Source of the DNA: Nostocales cyanobacterium HT-58-2
Lineage (GTDB): Bacteria; Cyanobacteriota; Cyanobacteriia; Cyanobacteriales; Nostocaceae
DNA length: 64,000 nucleotides
Direction of reading: 5' to 3'
NCBI GenBank assembly: GCA_002163975.1
Contig: CP019636.1
Coordinates: 3,297,001-3,361,000, forward strand
How positions within the stretch are numbered: position 1 is the first letter of the stretch; each line of letters opens with the position of its first letter. Under the pieces are notes generated by a model that saw nothing but the letters and a program-made list of their open reading frames with translations, was not told where the DNA came from and made no database searches. A program made the translations under genes and the position numbers. This document shows positions 28,605-38,200 of this stretch, one piece after another.

Positions 28605-29864
28605 TTACTCCAGCCACTCTTTAACCTGCCCCATGTAGCGAGAATAGGAAGCCCCACCAGTCACACCCCAAAGCTCACGAACGATTGCACTCTTGGAATA
28701 TCCCGCTTGAGCTAGTAAAATGGCTGTTTTTCGTGCTGAAATAGACCCCTCAAAAGCTACTTCATTTACTTCAAACCCGGTCTGGGCAGTACTTCTAAGG
28801 CTCTCAACACCAATGAGATTGTGTTGTGCTTGTAAGCTGTCGTGAAGCGGGGCGGAAGGCGGCAATGATGGAAGTGTGTTGGTACTCGAAGAAGTAATAA
28901 GCCATTCACAAGGACGGTCATCGACTAAGAAGCGACCCCGAGGAAGTTCTTTAAGCCACTCTAGAAGTGCATTATTCTTTAATTGTTTTGCCCGCTCTCT
29001 CGCCTTGCTGCCTAGGTACACCCGAACGAAACAAGAATTGATGATATCCTTGTCACCGCTTACCCCCAAGTTCTCGACCGTATCATTTTGGGCTAGTGCA
29101 GCTATAAATAAGCCGGGCTTTCGTCCTCGCTTAGCCATTCCTCTTATCCAGTCAGCCACAATATCGAATTGATTAGCAAGTGCGGGCATTTCCTCGGCTA
29201 TGATGAGGCGGCGTTTAATGTCTCCTTCCTCTAGCATTGCGGAGTATTTATGCTTACCCACTTCTCTTCTTTGGTCTATTCTCTTCTCCAGTTCTTCTAA
29301 GTCGAGTTCCATTTGAGCGGCTATCTCCTCAGGCTCATAGGTAATGTTCCCTGAGTCAATGAAGCCCCAGTCTCCCTTTGCGTAGTCCACATCATAAACA
29401 GATACCTCCCCCGCCCATCGTTGAGCTATGGCTTGAATGAGTGTGCTCTTGCCATCTCCTGTGCCGCCAATAAGAAGGAAGTGCTTATCTTGTTTGTGTT
29501 GGTACTCTAGAAGGTCAGGCACTAAGTTATCGATGACCCATTGCTGAGAGTACTCTAAGGTAGCTGTTAGTGTCGCGGGCTTTAAGTTCTCAACCCACCA
29601 AGAGATGTTCTGCTTCCGGCTCACCAAGTCCATGTCGTATGCTACATCCTGTAGGTGTTGACGCTTCAATAGCAAATCACGGGCTGTATAGGCGCTAGAA
29701 AGCCCTACAAGGAGGGTAAAGAGCTTGGGGATACCTTTGGTCTCTGTTATGCTTTTAACCCCGCTTCCAAGGGCAAGGAGGAGGCTCAACACACCTGAGA
29801 TTGTAGTCGTTCGTAGTGTTTGTAGGAGAAAGATGGTGAAGTGTTTGGGGAATTGTTGTGTCAT
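28605..29864 (-). CDS. FtsK/HerA/TraG-type P-loop ATPase with N-terminal membrane segments
   Basis: 419 aa. Two hydrophobic segments (about 17-33 and 44-62) precede a cytoplasmic ATPase. Walker A is GGTGDGKST (residues 133-141), Walker B is RRLIIAEE (about 217-224), and a sensor-like segment is AALAQNDTVENLG followed by INSCFVRVYLG, as in FtsK/HerA/VirD4-type DNA pumps. The C-terminal 60 residues resemble a winged or helix-turn-helix DNA-binding end (LLAQAGYSKSAIVRELWG), comparable in place to FtsK-gamma. The likely role is pumping element DNA across a membrane or into a particle. Its ATG overlaps the preceding stop (ATGA). Confidence 0.78.
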   Translation of the reverse strand: MTQQFPKHFTIFLLQTLRTTTISGVLSLLLALGSGVKSITETKGIPKLFTLLVGLSSAYTARDLLLKRQHLQDVAYDMDLVSRKQNISWWVENLKPATLTATLEYSQQWVIDNLVPDLLEYQHKQDKHFLLIGGTGDGKSTLIQAIAQRWAGEVSVYDVDYAKGDWGFIDSGNITYEPEEIAAQMELDLEELEKRIDQRREVGKHKYSAMLEEGDIKRRLIIAEEMPALANQFDIVADWIRGMAKRGRKPGLFIAALAQNDTVENLGVSGDKDIINSCFVRVYLGSKARERAKQLKNNALLEWLKELPRGRFLVDDRPCEWLITSSSTNTLPSLPPSAPLHDSLQAQHNLIGVESLRSTAQTGFEVNEVAFEGSISARKTAILLAQAGYSKSAIVRELWGVTGGASYSRYMGQVKEWLE

Positions 29865-29959
29865 AGGTATTGTTTAGCAGTATTTATATTTAAGTCGGAC
29901 AGGCTTGGCTCCGCTCCTGGTAAGGCTTTCAGCGATTTTGACCCCAGTTTTTCCGACAT
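29861..29959 (-). CDS. Truncated third copy of a tandemly repeated small gene (32 aa)
   Basis: Starts MSEKLGSKSLKAL, the same as the internal start of the gene just upstream, then diverges and stops. Its TGA overlaps the ATG of the ATPase gene (ATGA), so it may serve as a leader for translational coupling even if the peptide has no function. Confidence 0.45.
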   Translation of the reverse strand: MSEKLGSKSLKALPGAEPSLSDLNINTAKQYL

Positions 29960-30405
29960 GAACTTTCCCAAGCGTAGTAGTTTATTATACATGACACTGC
30001 CCAGTCAGGTATTTTGGCGATCAGCTTCAAGTCCACACCCTGTAAAGGTTCCAGCGTTTTTGGTAGCTCTCCCGCGGTCGCTAGTTTTTGCAACAGCCCT
30101 CTAGCCGCATCTATACGACGTTCAATGGCTTCGTTAATAAGAGCTAATGCCAACGCCTGTGCCCGCTTGTGTCCAGTACTAGCCAACCACACAGTAAATT
30201 TTGAAAAATCCTCAGCAGTAATGAAAGTGACAAACGACCTACCCACTCTCTTCTTCCGGACATGAATACCCTTGCCCAGAGCGGTTTCCAGCGATTTTGA
30301 CCCCAGTTTTTCCGACATGAACTTTCGGTCTTCTCCCAAAGATTGATTAATCTCAGGGATAGCCACAAGGTGAGTCCGGGTTTTCTTGTCATACCCACCC
30401 ATCAT
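29929..30405 (-). CDS. Element protein of unknown function, main copy of the tandem set
   Basis: 158 aa from the ATG at 30405; an internal start at 30318 (MSEKLGSKSLETALG) is also possible. The core reads RVGRSFVTFITAEDFSKF and later ALALALINEAIERRIDAARG, a helical domain. I cannot name the family. The last about 14 residues (AWESSCRKNWGQNR) come from reading the next repeat copy in another frame, so the natural end may be lost. Its ATG overlaps the stop of the upstream copy (ATGA). Confidence 0.6.
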   Translation of the reverse strand: MMGGYDKKTRTHLVAIPEINQSLGEDRKFMSEKLGSKSLETALGKGIHVRKKRVGRSFVTFITAEDFSKFTVWLASTGHKRAQALALALINEAIERRIDAARGLLQKLATAGELPKTLEPLQGVDLKLIAKIPDWAVSCIINYYAWESSCRKNWGQNR

Positions 30406-30541
30406 CTCAGAGCCAGCCAGCCTATGTACTTGGCAAAGTCTTCTGCCTTCATAAAGCTAACGAATGAACGACCAACACGTCGTTTCTGCGGGTGAATGTC
30501 GGCTCCCAGAGCGGCTTTCAGCGATTTTGACCCCAGTTTTT
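29931..30541 (-). repeat. Three direct copies of a start-region repeat
   Basis: Copies at 29931, 30290 and 30520 share AGCGATTTTGACCCCAGTTT (plus strand); the first two are identical over about 37 bp. Spacings are about 359 and 230 bp. They encode the KLGSKSL stretch of the tandem copies. Confidence 0.85.
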
Positions 30542-30572
30542 TGCGGGTGAAATCTTTGTACCCTCCTGCTGT
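30402..30572 (-). pseudogene. 5'-truncated copy of the same tandem gene
   Basis: Open from just after a TAA at 30573-30575 with no ATG in frame. It reads KKLGSKSLKAALG and then RRVGRSFVSFMKAEDFAKY, clearly parallel to the downstream copy, and stops at 30402. An AGGAGG lies at about 30560, so a ribosome site exists but a normal start codon seems lost. Confidence 0.55.
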
Positions 30573-30777
30573 TTAATAAGTTCTCCTTATGCTTTTAGTC
30601 TCTGCAAGTGGGCGTTTGTATTTCGTTGCTTATAGGTCGGGCGGGGCGGGGTTAGTCCTCTTGTGTGAGTGTTGAGTGGGAAAGCTCGAAAGACCCAAGA
30701 GGCAAGGCTTCTAGACTTAAAGGTGCGAAAACAGCACTAATACAATCAAGGAAGGGGGCGGCGGGCTATTGTCTTTC

Positions 30778-30828
30778 TGGAACAGCTTGAATGTTCTTAT
30801 ATAGAGATTATCGAATGATGGTGTTCCA
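30778..30828 (+). repeat. 51-bp motif with inverted ends, copy 1
   Basis: Begins TGGAACAGCTTGAATG and ends GGTGTTCCA, with an AT-rich centre (TTCTTATATAGAGATT). It lies in the gap (30573-30943) upstream of the minus-strand tandem genes. It is about 90 percent identical to copy 3 and closely similar to copy 2. Apart from it and GGCGGGCTAT words, this gap holds nothing I recognise. Confidence 0.8.
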
Positions 30829-30943
30829 AAGTCGGGGGCGGGCTATGTGTGTTGAGTTCTAAGTCGAGCCAGGCTTGAGACTGTTCTACATCGCCTGTAA
30901 AAATATAATTCTCTATATAAATACTGAGCATCTAGACACTCCC

Positions 30944-31216
30944 TCAAAATAAACTCAATTGAATATGCCCCTCATTTGCTGTTTGGTGTTGGTTCCCTCT
31001 CAAATCCGGCACTAATTCAGCCCTCCTCACAGTGTTCTTATTCAGCACCACCTCAGCCTTCCTTCTCTGCCCAGACAAGGGCTTAAAGACGTATTTAGGA
31101 GCCTCTAAGCGGGCGTACGGGTCATTGTAGGCATACTCATACAGACAGCCATCGATTTGATAAACAGCACCTCTCCTAAGCTCTGAGCCGGAGAATACAG
31201 GAATCAGTTCTTTCAT
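30944..31216 (-). CDS. Small element protein, unknown
   Basis: 90 aa without membrane segments. It looks like a small beta-barrel or SH3-like domain (GAVYQIDGCLYEYAYND, PKYVFKPLSGQRRKAEVVL), followed by a polar tail. It is the last gene of a run of small minus-strand genes from 32699 to 30944. No family recognised. Confidence 0.65.
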   Translation of the reverse strand: MKELIPVFSGSELRRGAVYQIDGCLYEYAYNDPYARLEAPKYVFKPLSGQRRKAEVVLNKNTVRRAELVPDLRGNQHQTANEGHIQLSLF

Positions 31217-31350
31217 AAACCTATTACCGTCTTTTTCTAATTGTGTGTTGGGTTCTAATGAGCGAATCGGCGTGTCCTGGAAGACTCAGTAATCAATAAA
31301 TGAAGCCCTACGTACCCCTTCAAATATCAATTACCGAGTCGTGTAGAATA

Positions 31351-31680
31351 CTAAATTCCGAGGAATAAGCCCGCTACGATAGCCAATGTATAGCTGAGTA
31401 TTGTGGTATTGACCCTCTTCTTTAAAGCCCAGAATAGCCCGGCGACAAGGAGTACAAAGCACAACACCAAAAGGGGAAGCCTGTCTAAAGGCGGCAAAGA
31501 AAGCGGGAGAAGGATAAACACCTGAGCGACTAAGGCAGTCGCGTAGGCAAGGAGCATTGAGTTAAAGACCAGCTTAATTAAGGCGGAGTCTGTTTGCTTT
31601 GGGTGTTGGTAAGGTTCGTATGCCCTCGGGTTCTCTACGTTAATTGTTAGGCTGTCCGTTTTATCTTGCTTATCTCGCAT
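31351..31680 (-). CDS. Small membrane protein of the element
   Basis: 109 aa. A polar N-terminus of about 30 residues is followed by three hydrophobic helices (FNSMLLAYATALVAQVFILL, LLVLCFVLLVAGLFWAL, LSYTLAIVAGLFLG). It overlaps the upstream gene by 11 bp and has a G-rich ribosome site. It could be a holin-like or channel-partner protein, but nothing in the sequence proves that. Confidence 0.7.
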   Translation of the reverse strand: MRDKQDKTDSLTINVENPRAYEPYQHPKQTDSALIKLVFNSMLLAYATALVAQVFILLPLSLPPLDRLPLLVLCFVLLVAGLFWALKKRVNTTILSYTLAIVAGLFLGI

Positions 31681-31855
31681 CTCTTACCCCCGTTCTGTAG
31701 CCCTCGTGATTGGTCTCGCATTGAAGAAGGTTAGCCCGCGTCTCTGTGTGCTGCTGCTCTAGAAGCTGTACTCGCTGGCTCATGTAAAGCCATACTCCAA
31801 GCCCGACTACGATAGCCACAACACAAACTGCTATAGGGTCATTTCTGCTTTCCAT
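31670..31855 (-). CDS. Small single-helix membrane protein
   Basis: 61 aa from the ATG at 31855, chosen because GGAGGG lies just upstream; 31873 is an alternative. One membrane helix (IAVCVVAIVVGLGVWLYM) is followed by a coiled-coil-like tail with a cysteine. The layout resembles spanin-like or pilus-accessory small proteins, without a specific match. It overlaps both neighbouring genes. Confidence 0.65.
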   Translation of the reverse strand: MESRNDPIAVCVVAIVVGLGVWLYMSQRVQLLEQQHTETRANLLQCETNHEGYRTGVRDAR

Positions 31856-32027
31856 TGCCCTCCAGGTTTTCAATGTCTAAGATAATAGCCCCGTCAGCCT
31901 TAAGAAGGTTCAAGAGCGCTTCAATGGCGGCGTCAGCATCCTCAGTCTCCATAGAGTAGATGTGAATGCCTTGCTTATCATCCTCGCTGGTTTTCTTTTC
32001 ATTACCTTGGGTGTTCTTGTCTTTCAT
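31839..32027 (-). CDS. Small acidic element protein, unknown
   Basis: 62 aa. A lysine/glutamate-rich N-terminus is followed by an amphipathic helix (ADAAIEALLNLLKADGAIIL). No ribosome site is obvious. It is retained because it fits the dense run of overlapping small genes in one direction. Confidence 0.5.
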   Translation of the reverse strand: MKDKNTQGNEKKTSEDDKQGIHIYSMETEDADAAIEALLNLLKADGAIILDIENLEGNGKQK

Positions 32028-32092
32028 GTTCGGTACTTTTTTGAGTGTTAAAGGTCGTGTTTTAGTTTCCTTGTTAGGTTCTGGTACAGGTT

Positions 32093-32374
32093 CTAACGCT
32101 GGAGCCGGGTTAGGTTTTCCTTGGTCTGGTTTATTTCAGCAGCTTGCTCATAGGCTTGGCGGCAAGTGTCACTAAAGCCCCGACCATCACAGAACTGCCC
32201 TTGTGTGTTGGAGACCTCACCATCCTCGTGCTTAACAGTGTGCGCAGGTACATAAACTACCCAGTCGTTAGCCATCATAGTTATCCCAATAGCAGTAGTA
32301 AGAGAACAAGCAGCAGCCCCGAGCATAAGCCCTACGTAAACACTTTCAAGAGATTTCCTTATCATTTCCTTCAT
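32093..32374 (-). CDS. Small membrane protein with cysteines
   Basis: 93 aa, with AGGAG eight bases upstream. One hydrophobic helix (VGLMLGAAACSLTTAIGITMM) lies near the N-terminus. An outside-facing part follows with two cysteines (QFCDGRGFSDTC), which could form a disulfide, and then a helical tail. It is probably an envelope-located accessory protein of the element. Confidence 0.65.
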   Translation of the reverse strand: MKEMIRKSLESVYVGLMLGAAACSLTTAIGITMMANDWVVYVPAHTVKHEDGEVSNTQGQFCDGRGFSDTCRQAYEQAAEINQTKENLTRLQR

Positions 32375-32384
32375 GTCGCGACTC

Positions 32385-32699
32385 CTAAACCAACACCACT
32401 AAATGACCGTTTGCGTTAGCATTCGCCGCCGCCCCTGTGCTCAGGTTTCTAATTTCTGAGCGGGAGACTTTAAGCCAAACATCTGTGGACTGTGGGTTGA
32501 GAACGAACGGGCGATAAAGAGGAAACTTCTTGTCTGAGATTGGAAGGGCATTAGGCTCAACCACCAAAGTAAGGGTGTGTTTTTGCCTCTCTTGTGGCAT
32601 TGCATTAGCTACAGGAAGCTGTCGTATACGCTTTACTTTGCCCTTGTTAGTGCCTTGTGACGCCTTTGCGTTGCTATCGTTATGCATTAGGTCTGCCAT
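32385..32699 (-). CDS. Element protein overlapping the 11-bp repeat array, unknown
   Basis: 104 aa. A polar basic N-terminus (NKGKVKRIRQLP) is followed by a beta-rich C-terminus (KHTLTLVVEPNALP, DVWLKVSRSEIRNLSTG). The first about 20 codons and the ribosome site (GAGGT) lie inside the 11-bp repeat array, so whatever binds the array probably controls this gene and the small-gene operon behind it. Confidence 0.65.
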   Translation of the reverse strand: MADLMHNDSNAKASQGTNKGKVKRIRQLPVANAMPQERQKHTLTLVVEPNALPISDKKFPLYRPFVLNPQSTDVWLKVSRSEIRNLSTGAAANANANGHLVVLV

Positions 32700-32815
32700 C
32701 GTGAATACCTCGTAATAGTGTTGTGATGACTTTGTAATGGGCTTATGACGCTATCGTGATGCCATCGTAATGCTATTGCTATGCCATCGTGATGCTATCG
32801 TAATGCCCTTGTGTG
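32640..32815. repeat. Array of sixteen 11-bp iteron-like repeats
   Basis: Read in exact 11-bp steps from 32640 to 32815, the sequence repeats with consensus GCYATYGTRAT. Units 11-15 (32750-32804) are best: GCTATCGTGAT, GCCATCGTAAT, GCTATTGCTAT, GCCATCGTGAT, GCTATCGTAAT. The others are more degenerate (for example GACTTTGTAAT at 32728), and weak units may extend left to 32618. An 11-bp period places every unit on the same face of the helix, as in iterons or partition sites. It lies between divergent gene blocks and 155 bp before an RHH gene. Confidence 0.8.
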
Positions 32816-32969
32816 GGGGTTCTTTGGCTACTCTCTTATCGCTGAAACCTATAGAGTGCAATGCTTCCGGCTTCTATATGGTGTTGGACTGCAAGACTAT
32901 TAGGCGTTACAGTGAAGAGAGTACACAAGGAACCAGCCTTACTAGATATAGTAACTCACACAAGTAATC

Positions 32970-33149
32970 ATGTCACCAGAAGAAAGTAAAGAAAAAGAAA
33001 CAGTCCATTTATCCGTTCGCGGCATAAACGCCAGGCTACAGAAAACACTGAAGATAGAAGCAGTTCGGCGGGGCATAAGCCTAGGCGACTTACTAAACCT
33101 AATACTCAGGGAATGGCTAGAACAGAACAAAATAAAAATAGAGGAATAA
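32970..33149 (+). CDS. Ribbon-helix-helix DNA-binding protein
   Basis: 59 aa. The RHH pattern is clear: a beta strand ETVHLSVRGI, helix A ARLQKTLKIEAVRRG, and helix B SLGDLLNLILREWLEQ. Such proteins bind tandem operators cooperatively as dimers. It is encoded just beyond the 11-bp array and one base before the large 641-aa gene, so it is the best candidate for the array-binding repressor or partition protein. Confidence 0.8.
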   Translation: MSPEESKEKETVHLSVRGINARLQKTLKIEAVRRGISLGDLLNLILREWLEQNKIKIEE

Positions 33150-33150
33150 G

Positions 33151-35076
33151 ATGGCAGCAATAGAACTCGTGGGACAAGACAATAACCTCACACAGCAAAA
33201 CCCAGTAGCGGCTTTAAATAACTACACGCAGAAGAACTTTGACCTGGCTAACAAAACACTCACTCAGTCCCTCCAAGGGCAGGCGCAGTTATTAAGCTCA
33301 ACACAACAGACGTTTGCTCAAACTAACCAAGCTTTACGTGGGGCAATTGGGGCGCGGGCGGAGGCGGGGGCGGCAGAAGCTCAATCAATAGCTAGGGATA
33401 GTGGTGTTGGTGGTCTTCTCTCAGGACTGGCTAAAACTGGGGCTGACTATTTAGCTCAGCAGCAGAACAGAGAGCTAGAAAAGTACAAGCTCAATGTCAT
33501 TCAAAGGAAGCAGGCACAAGAGGAAGATGAGGCGGCACTAAGAGCAAGGCAGCAGGCAGCAAAGGATAAGCAGGAATACGACAGCGAGACAGAGTTTAAT
33601 ACGGCTTATGTCCGGCTCAGTGACGAAATCAACACCTACAAAGCTAATGACGGCTTTCGGAAACAAGGGCGGCTACCACTCAGGGACAAAGGCTTTGAGA
33701 TAATAACGGGCTACCAAAATCTAACACCTAAGCAGAGGAAAGCTCTCACTGACAAACTCTACGGTGAGATTGACAAGAACACTGAGGAACAAGCACAACG
33801 GCAGCAGGATTACATAGACAAGGTGCAGAAAGCCAGTACAGAGAATACTATCGCTCGCTTTGGTGTAGAGACGAACATCCTATTAACGGAACTCGCTAAC
33901 CCGTACTCGGATAGCGACACGGTTATGCAGAAGCTCAACACCAAACTAGAGGAATACTTAAACACTGATACTTATGGGCTTGACGAACTAGGTAAATTAA
34001 ACTTGACCTTACGTGCTTACCAGGCAATACTGCCAAAACTCGATACGAGGAATGAGGCGCGGGAAAAGATTCAGCAGCAGATAACAGGCATAACGAACTT
34101 TGCTAGAGAAGCATCAATAGTAAACGCCAAGGTAGAAACTGGTAGTCTATCGCTGTTTGAGGGCAAAACTGAGTTAGCCCGGCTTCGGCTTAAGCACGGC
34201 ATACCAGATACAGTCAAAGACCCAGAACCCTACCAGCAGCAAGAACTAGTCCAAAAGAGAATGGAGCAAAACAGGGATGTCAAGAAGATACACAATGACC
34301 AGCTTATCAGCGCGGCGCGGTTTAAGCAGTTAACAAACACAACACACTATGGGGCGCTAGCTTACGAGTTCATTAGAAACCCACAATTCAGGCAAGTGAT
34401 AGAAAACGACGGTATTAAAAAAGTTTTACTACAGCCCGCTCTCAAGCTTGCTGATGAGTACCCAAAGTTTCTAGATGAGGACAGAAAGCTACAGCTAGAG
34501 ATGAACCAAGTTAACCAAGAGTTAGTGAAAATGAACCTTAGCAGCGTTAAGTGGTACCAGTCCCAAATAAGGCAGGCTAGAAATGCAAAAGCTATTAGTG
34601 GTGTTGCTTCCTACTTAAGTGGGCTTGCAGGTTTGCCGGGCAGTTCTTCTCCTCCTCCCATTCCTACTGGTACTGTAAATGACCCAACACTCAAGTCGTT
34701 AGGTTCTCAACCACTCATTAACGGGCTTCAGATGTCACCAGAAAGCCAAACTAGGGCAGGCGCGGCGGCTAGTCTGCTACAAGCTAATGCTCAAGAAGGC
34801 GACAGGGCTAACTTAAGCCCACAGGACATACAGAACATCAATAGAGCCACAAAGGAGATAAGAGAGGTGTTGGTTGAGAGAGCGCAGCTACTTCAGCAAA
34901 GACGTGACCAGATAAGACAGCGATTACAGCCATACGGGCTAGATGCGTCTGAGCAAACACTACAGAAGCAAATGCCTGCAAGAGTAAAAGCGGCGCAGCA
35001 AGAAGTACAAGACCTCACAACACGCATCTACAAGGAGAACCCAGTACAAGTAAGAGGAGTCGCTAACCCGTTCTAG
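33151..35076 (+). CDS. Large helical protein of the element, possibly phage internal/ejection-protein-like
   Basis: 641 aa, starting one base after the RHH stop, with GAGG upstream. It is almost entirely helical and Gln/Ala/Lys-rich. An N-terminal alanine/glycine segment (IGARAEAGAAEAQSIARDSG, GLLSGLAKTGADYLAQQQN) resembles the start of podovirus-type internal virion proteins. Long coiled regions follow and a low-complexity linker occurs near residue 500 (PGSSSPPPIP). No enzyme motif is visible. The virion link is an impression from composition, not a proven homology. Confidence 0.6.
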   Translation: MAAIELVGQDNNLTQQNPVAALNNYTQKNFDLANKTLTQSLQGQAQLLSSTQQTFAQTNQALRGAIGARAEAGAAEAQSIARDSGVGGLLSGLAKTGADYLAQQQNRELEKYKLNVIQRKQAQEEDEAALRARQQAAKDKQEYDSETEFNTAYVRLSDEINTYKANDGFRKQGRLPLRDKGFEIITGYQNLTPKQRKALTDKLYGEIDKNTEEQAQRQQDYIDKVQKASTENTIARFGVETNILLTELANPYSDSDTVMQKLNTKLEEYLNTDTYGLDELGKLNLTLRAYQAILPKLDTRNEAREKIQQQITGITNFAREASIVNAKVETGSLSLFEGKTELARLRLKHGIPDTVKDPEPYQQQELVQKRMEQNRDVKKIHNDQLISAARFKQLTNTTHYGALAYEFIRNPQFRQVIENDGIKKVLLQPALKLADEYPKFLDEDRKLQLEMNQVNQELVKMNLSSVKWYQSQIRQARNAKAISGVASYLSGLAGLPGSSSPPPIPTGTVNDPTLKSLGSQPLINGLQMSPESQTRAGAAASLLQANAQEGDRANLSPQDIQNINRATKEIREVLVERAQLLQQRRDQIRQRLQPYGLDASEQTLQKQMPARVKAAQQEVQDLTTRIYKENPVQVRGVANPF

Positions 35077-35202
35077 TAAGGCTTTCCGGCTTTTGGTGAG
35101 GTTACAGAAGGGGATAGATGACCGGTACATTTGGGTGTAATGCTCTTATAGAAACAAAGAAAAACACCGGTCGAAAAGCAAACCCTGACCCTAACTAAAA
35201 CC

Positions 35203-38200
35203 ATGAGCTTAATACGAGACTACGAAGACAAAAACGACCCAAGAAGCAAGCAGTTAAACTCGAAGCCGCCGAAGATTAGAGCCGTCCCTCCTCAAGAGCA
35301 GCTACAAGAGATGGGCTTACCGGTGGAGACAGAACCCCCGCTACCGTCTCAAACAAATAGTGTGTTGAGTACTCCTACCCCAGCACCTACAGAAGAGCCG
35401 CTCCAAGAACCAGCACAAGGAATAAATACCACTTTAAATTCATCTTTAATAGAAAAACCCCCGCCCAAAGGACTGGACGCTTCACTCAATGCCTCACTGG
35501 TAGAGGACGCTTCTCAAACTGGCACAGCTACTCAAGAGCCATTGCTACCTCAAGGCATTACGACTGATGGGTTTACAGTACCAGAGTTAGGAAATCTGCC
35601 GGGCGCGACTACTCAGAGTGTGTTGAGTCAATTTAACCTCGAAGCTGCCGATGAGCTACTTAGAAGGAACCAAGCCCAGCAAGAAGCTTACAATGAAGGA
35701 CAGCTAATACAGAGTCATTTCCCAACACTCTATGACACTACTGGCAAGGGCTTAAGGGACATCAAGAACTACGCAACACAAAGCAATAGGTTTCTAGAGG
35801 CACTCGGGGCGGACTATTTATCACAGCAAGAATTAATTAACCAGCAGTTCTCTCTCACTCCCCCGGCGCAGGACAGGACTGACCCAAAGCAGTTTAGACC
35901 TGACAGCACCAAGTCAATAAATCAAGAATGGGATGAAGCGTTAAATGGAGTAGCTAAGAAAACAGAGGAACGACAAGGTGATTACATTGACCCAAGCGAA
36001 GGACTACTAAGCACAATCTTTTACGGGCTTAATCTCCCTAGCAACGCTGTCAAAGGAGCACTTCTCGACGCTCAAAAGCTTTATCTTCAAACACCTTTTG
36101 GTCAGCTATTCTACAAGAACTCATTGGCGGCTCAGGGGCTAGCTCGTATTGGGCTAAAGCTTCCTATGGCTGACACAGAGTACAAGGACTCCTACTTTAA
36201 AAATGCTCTAGCTGGGCGGCAGTTTAACTTTGTAGGGTATGAGTATAACCAGAAGGGACAATATGAACCACTAAGCATTGCTAAAGGTAAAGACCCCACG
36301 AAGGAAGGTGATATCAAAGGACAGATAGAAAACTTTGGTAAAGACCCCAGGCTAGCAGTAGGTTTTGTTCTTGAAGGGGTACTTGACCCACTTGACTCTC
36401 TTTTCGCAGGCGCTAGAAGACTAGGGCAGCGAGCAGGATGGATAAAGAAGGCAGCACCAAAGAAAGTCCCAACACCAAAACCTAAAGCCCCGCTTCGCTC
36501 GTTAGAACCTCTACGAGAACCTAACCCGGCTAAAAATGGACTAGCAAATTTATCAGAGCGTGTGCAGTTAGAAGGTGTTAGAGCAGGTGAGCCACAGGTT
36601 AGAGTAGTCAAGCAAAAGCCCGTCACTTTAGAGCCGTCCCGCCCCACTGTCTCAGTACCTCCGGTCAAAGTAAAACCCAAAACAAAAACTATCCCGCCTA
36701 CCTTACACATTGGTGGTGTTGAGCTTCCTCCCGCTAAGGGCAAAGTATCTCTCCTCACTGACACGGGAGAGGTAGTGAAAGGAAACCCAACACTTACAGC
36801 CAATAGCAGAAAAGTAGCCGCGACATTAGGCAAAGAGATAGAAGTACCAGCAATAAAGGTAAACGAAAGTATTGAATTACCAGCACTCAAGAATGACGTA
36901 GACCTCAAAGCATTAACTGTCTTAGACGAAACTAAGGTAGTGCCCACTAGCCAGCTACGACAAGAAGTACAAGCATCAGTGGTGAGGGAGACAGCAGAGT
37001 TAAGAAGGTTAGAAGCAAAGCCGAACATTGACCCCGCCCGAAAGGTAGCACAACAAACAAGGGTAGCAGCAGCACGACAAATACTTGACAGCTTACCAGA
37101 GAACACACCAGCCCCAAAAGTAAGAAGCATTCCTTCTGTGGTGTTGAGAGGAGAAGTAAAGCTCAGTGAGTTAGCTGACTTGGTGGCGGATAATGTACCA
37201 GGGACACAGATAAACGCCAAAGTAATTACAGCCCCGCGCATGACCAAGGAGCAGTCACTTGAGCTAATGAAAGTAGTCCCCGCCCCGGATGGTAAACCTA
37301 TCGTTTCTCGCTCTCTAGATAAGGTAGAAAGCTGGACACAAGTGAGGCAGCTATTAGCAGACAGAGGTATTGATGACCCGGTCTATTTCCGCATCTTCAG
37401 TAAGGACAATGTAGGCGTAGACGTAGAAGCATTGAAAGCCCCAGCACTCAGAGTGGTATTGGATGAGGAGTCACCATTCAAGGCAGCACGTGAGGTCATA
37501 CTAGAAAACCCGGCGTTTAATGAAGCGGGCATTAGTCAAAGTGTCGGCGGGCTGAGAGAGAGAGTCGCGCGCAATGAATTAAAGTTCAACACACCAGATT
37601 CGGCACAAGGAGAATTAAGGCGGGTCAAAGTAGCAGACTTAGAGGAGGCAGTAATAGAAAGCCAACGTATTGGTGTTGATGGCAAGGGTGGTAATCAATC
37701 GAAGTACGACGGCGCGGTAGAGTTTCTCTCTAACAATGACCGGGCGTTAATGCCTGAAGTGGCAGTGGATGGCAATGGTCGGGTGACATTCATCGACGGT
37801 AAGCACAGGTTCGCGGCACTAAGGGATAGTGGTGTTGAGGAAATACCTGTCAATATGATAGGCGCTAAGAACTGGGACAATTGGCGCAAGCCCAGAGAAT
37901 TAAAGCTTGCTGACCTTGAAGCCCGCAAAGTAGAACTGACTAGGAAACTTAAGACCGCTACAGATGATGACGCTGAGGTACTGCTCAAGGAGTTAGGTGA
38001 TGTAGAGGCACAGCTGCAAAAACCAGACCTAAGCAACACCAAGGTGAGAGAGGAACTAAATAAAAACTATTTCCCTGCTGACCTGCAAGCGAATAACCCC
38101 CGCGCTACAGAACTCCAAACAAAACACTTTGAGCTAAAGGCAAGGCTACTCGATGTAAGCGAAGAGGTACAAGACCTTGAGAAGCAAATGCTCAGGCAGA

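Noticed and set aside
30874..30935. Possible fourth copy of the TGGAACA motif
   Set aside because: Only the AT-rich centre (CTCTATATAAATACTG) is similar; the inverted ends are not present.
36192..37247. 351-codon open frame opposite the 1336-aa gene
   Set aside because: Lies fully within a better plus-strand gene; the Ser/Leu/Gly-rich translation is typical of an antisense shadow.
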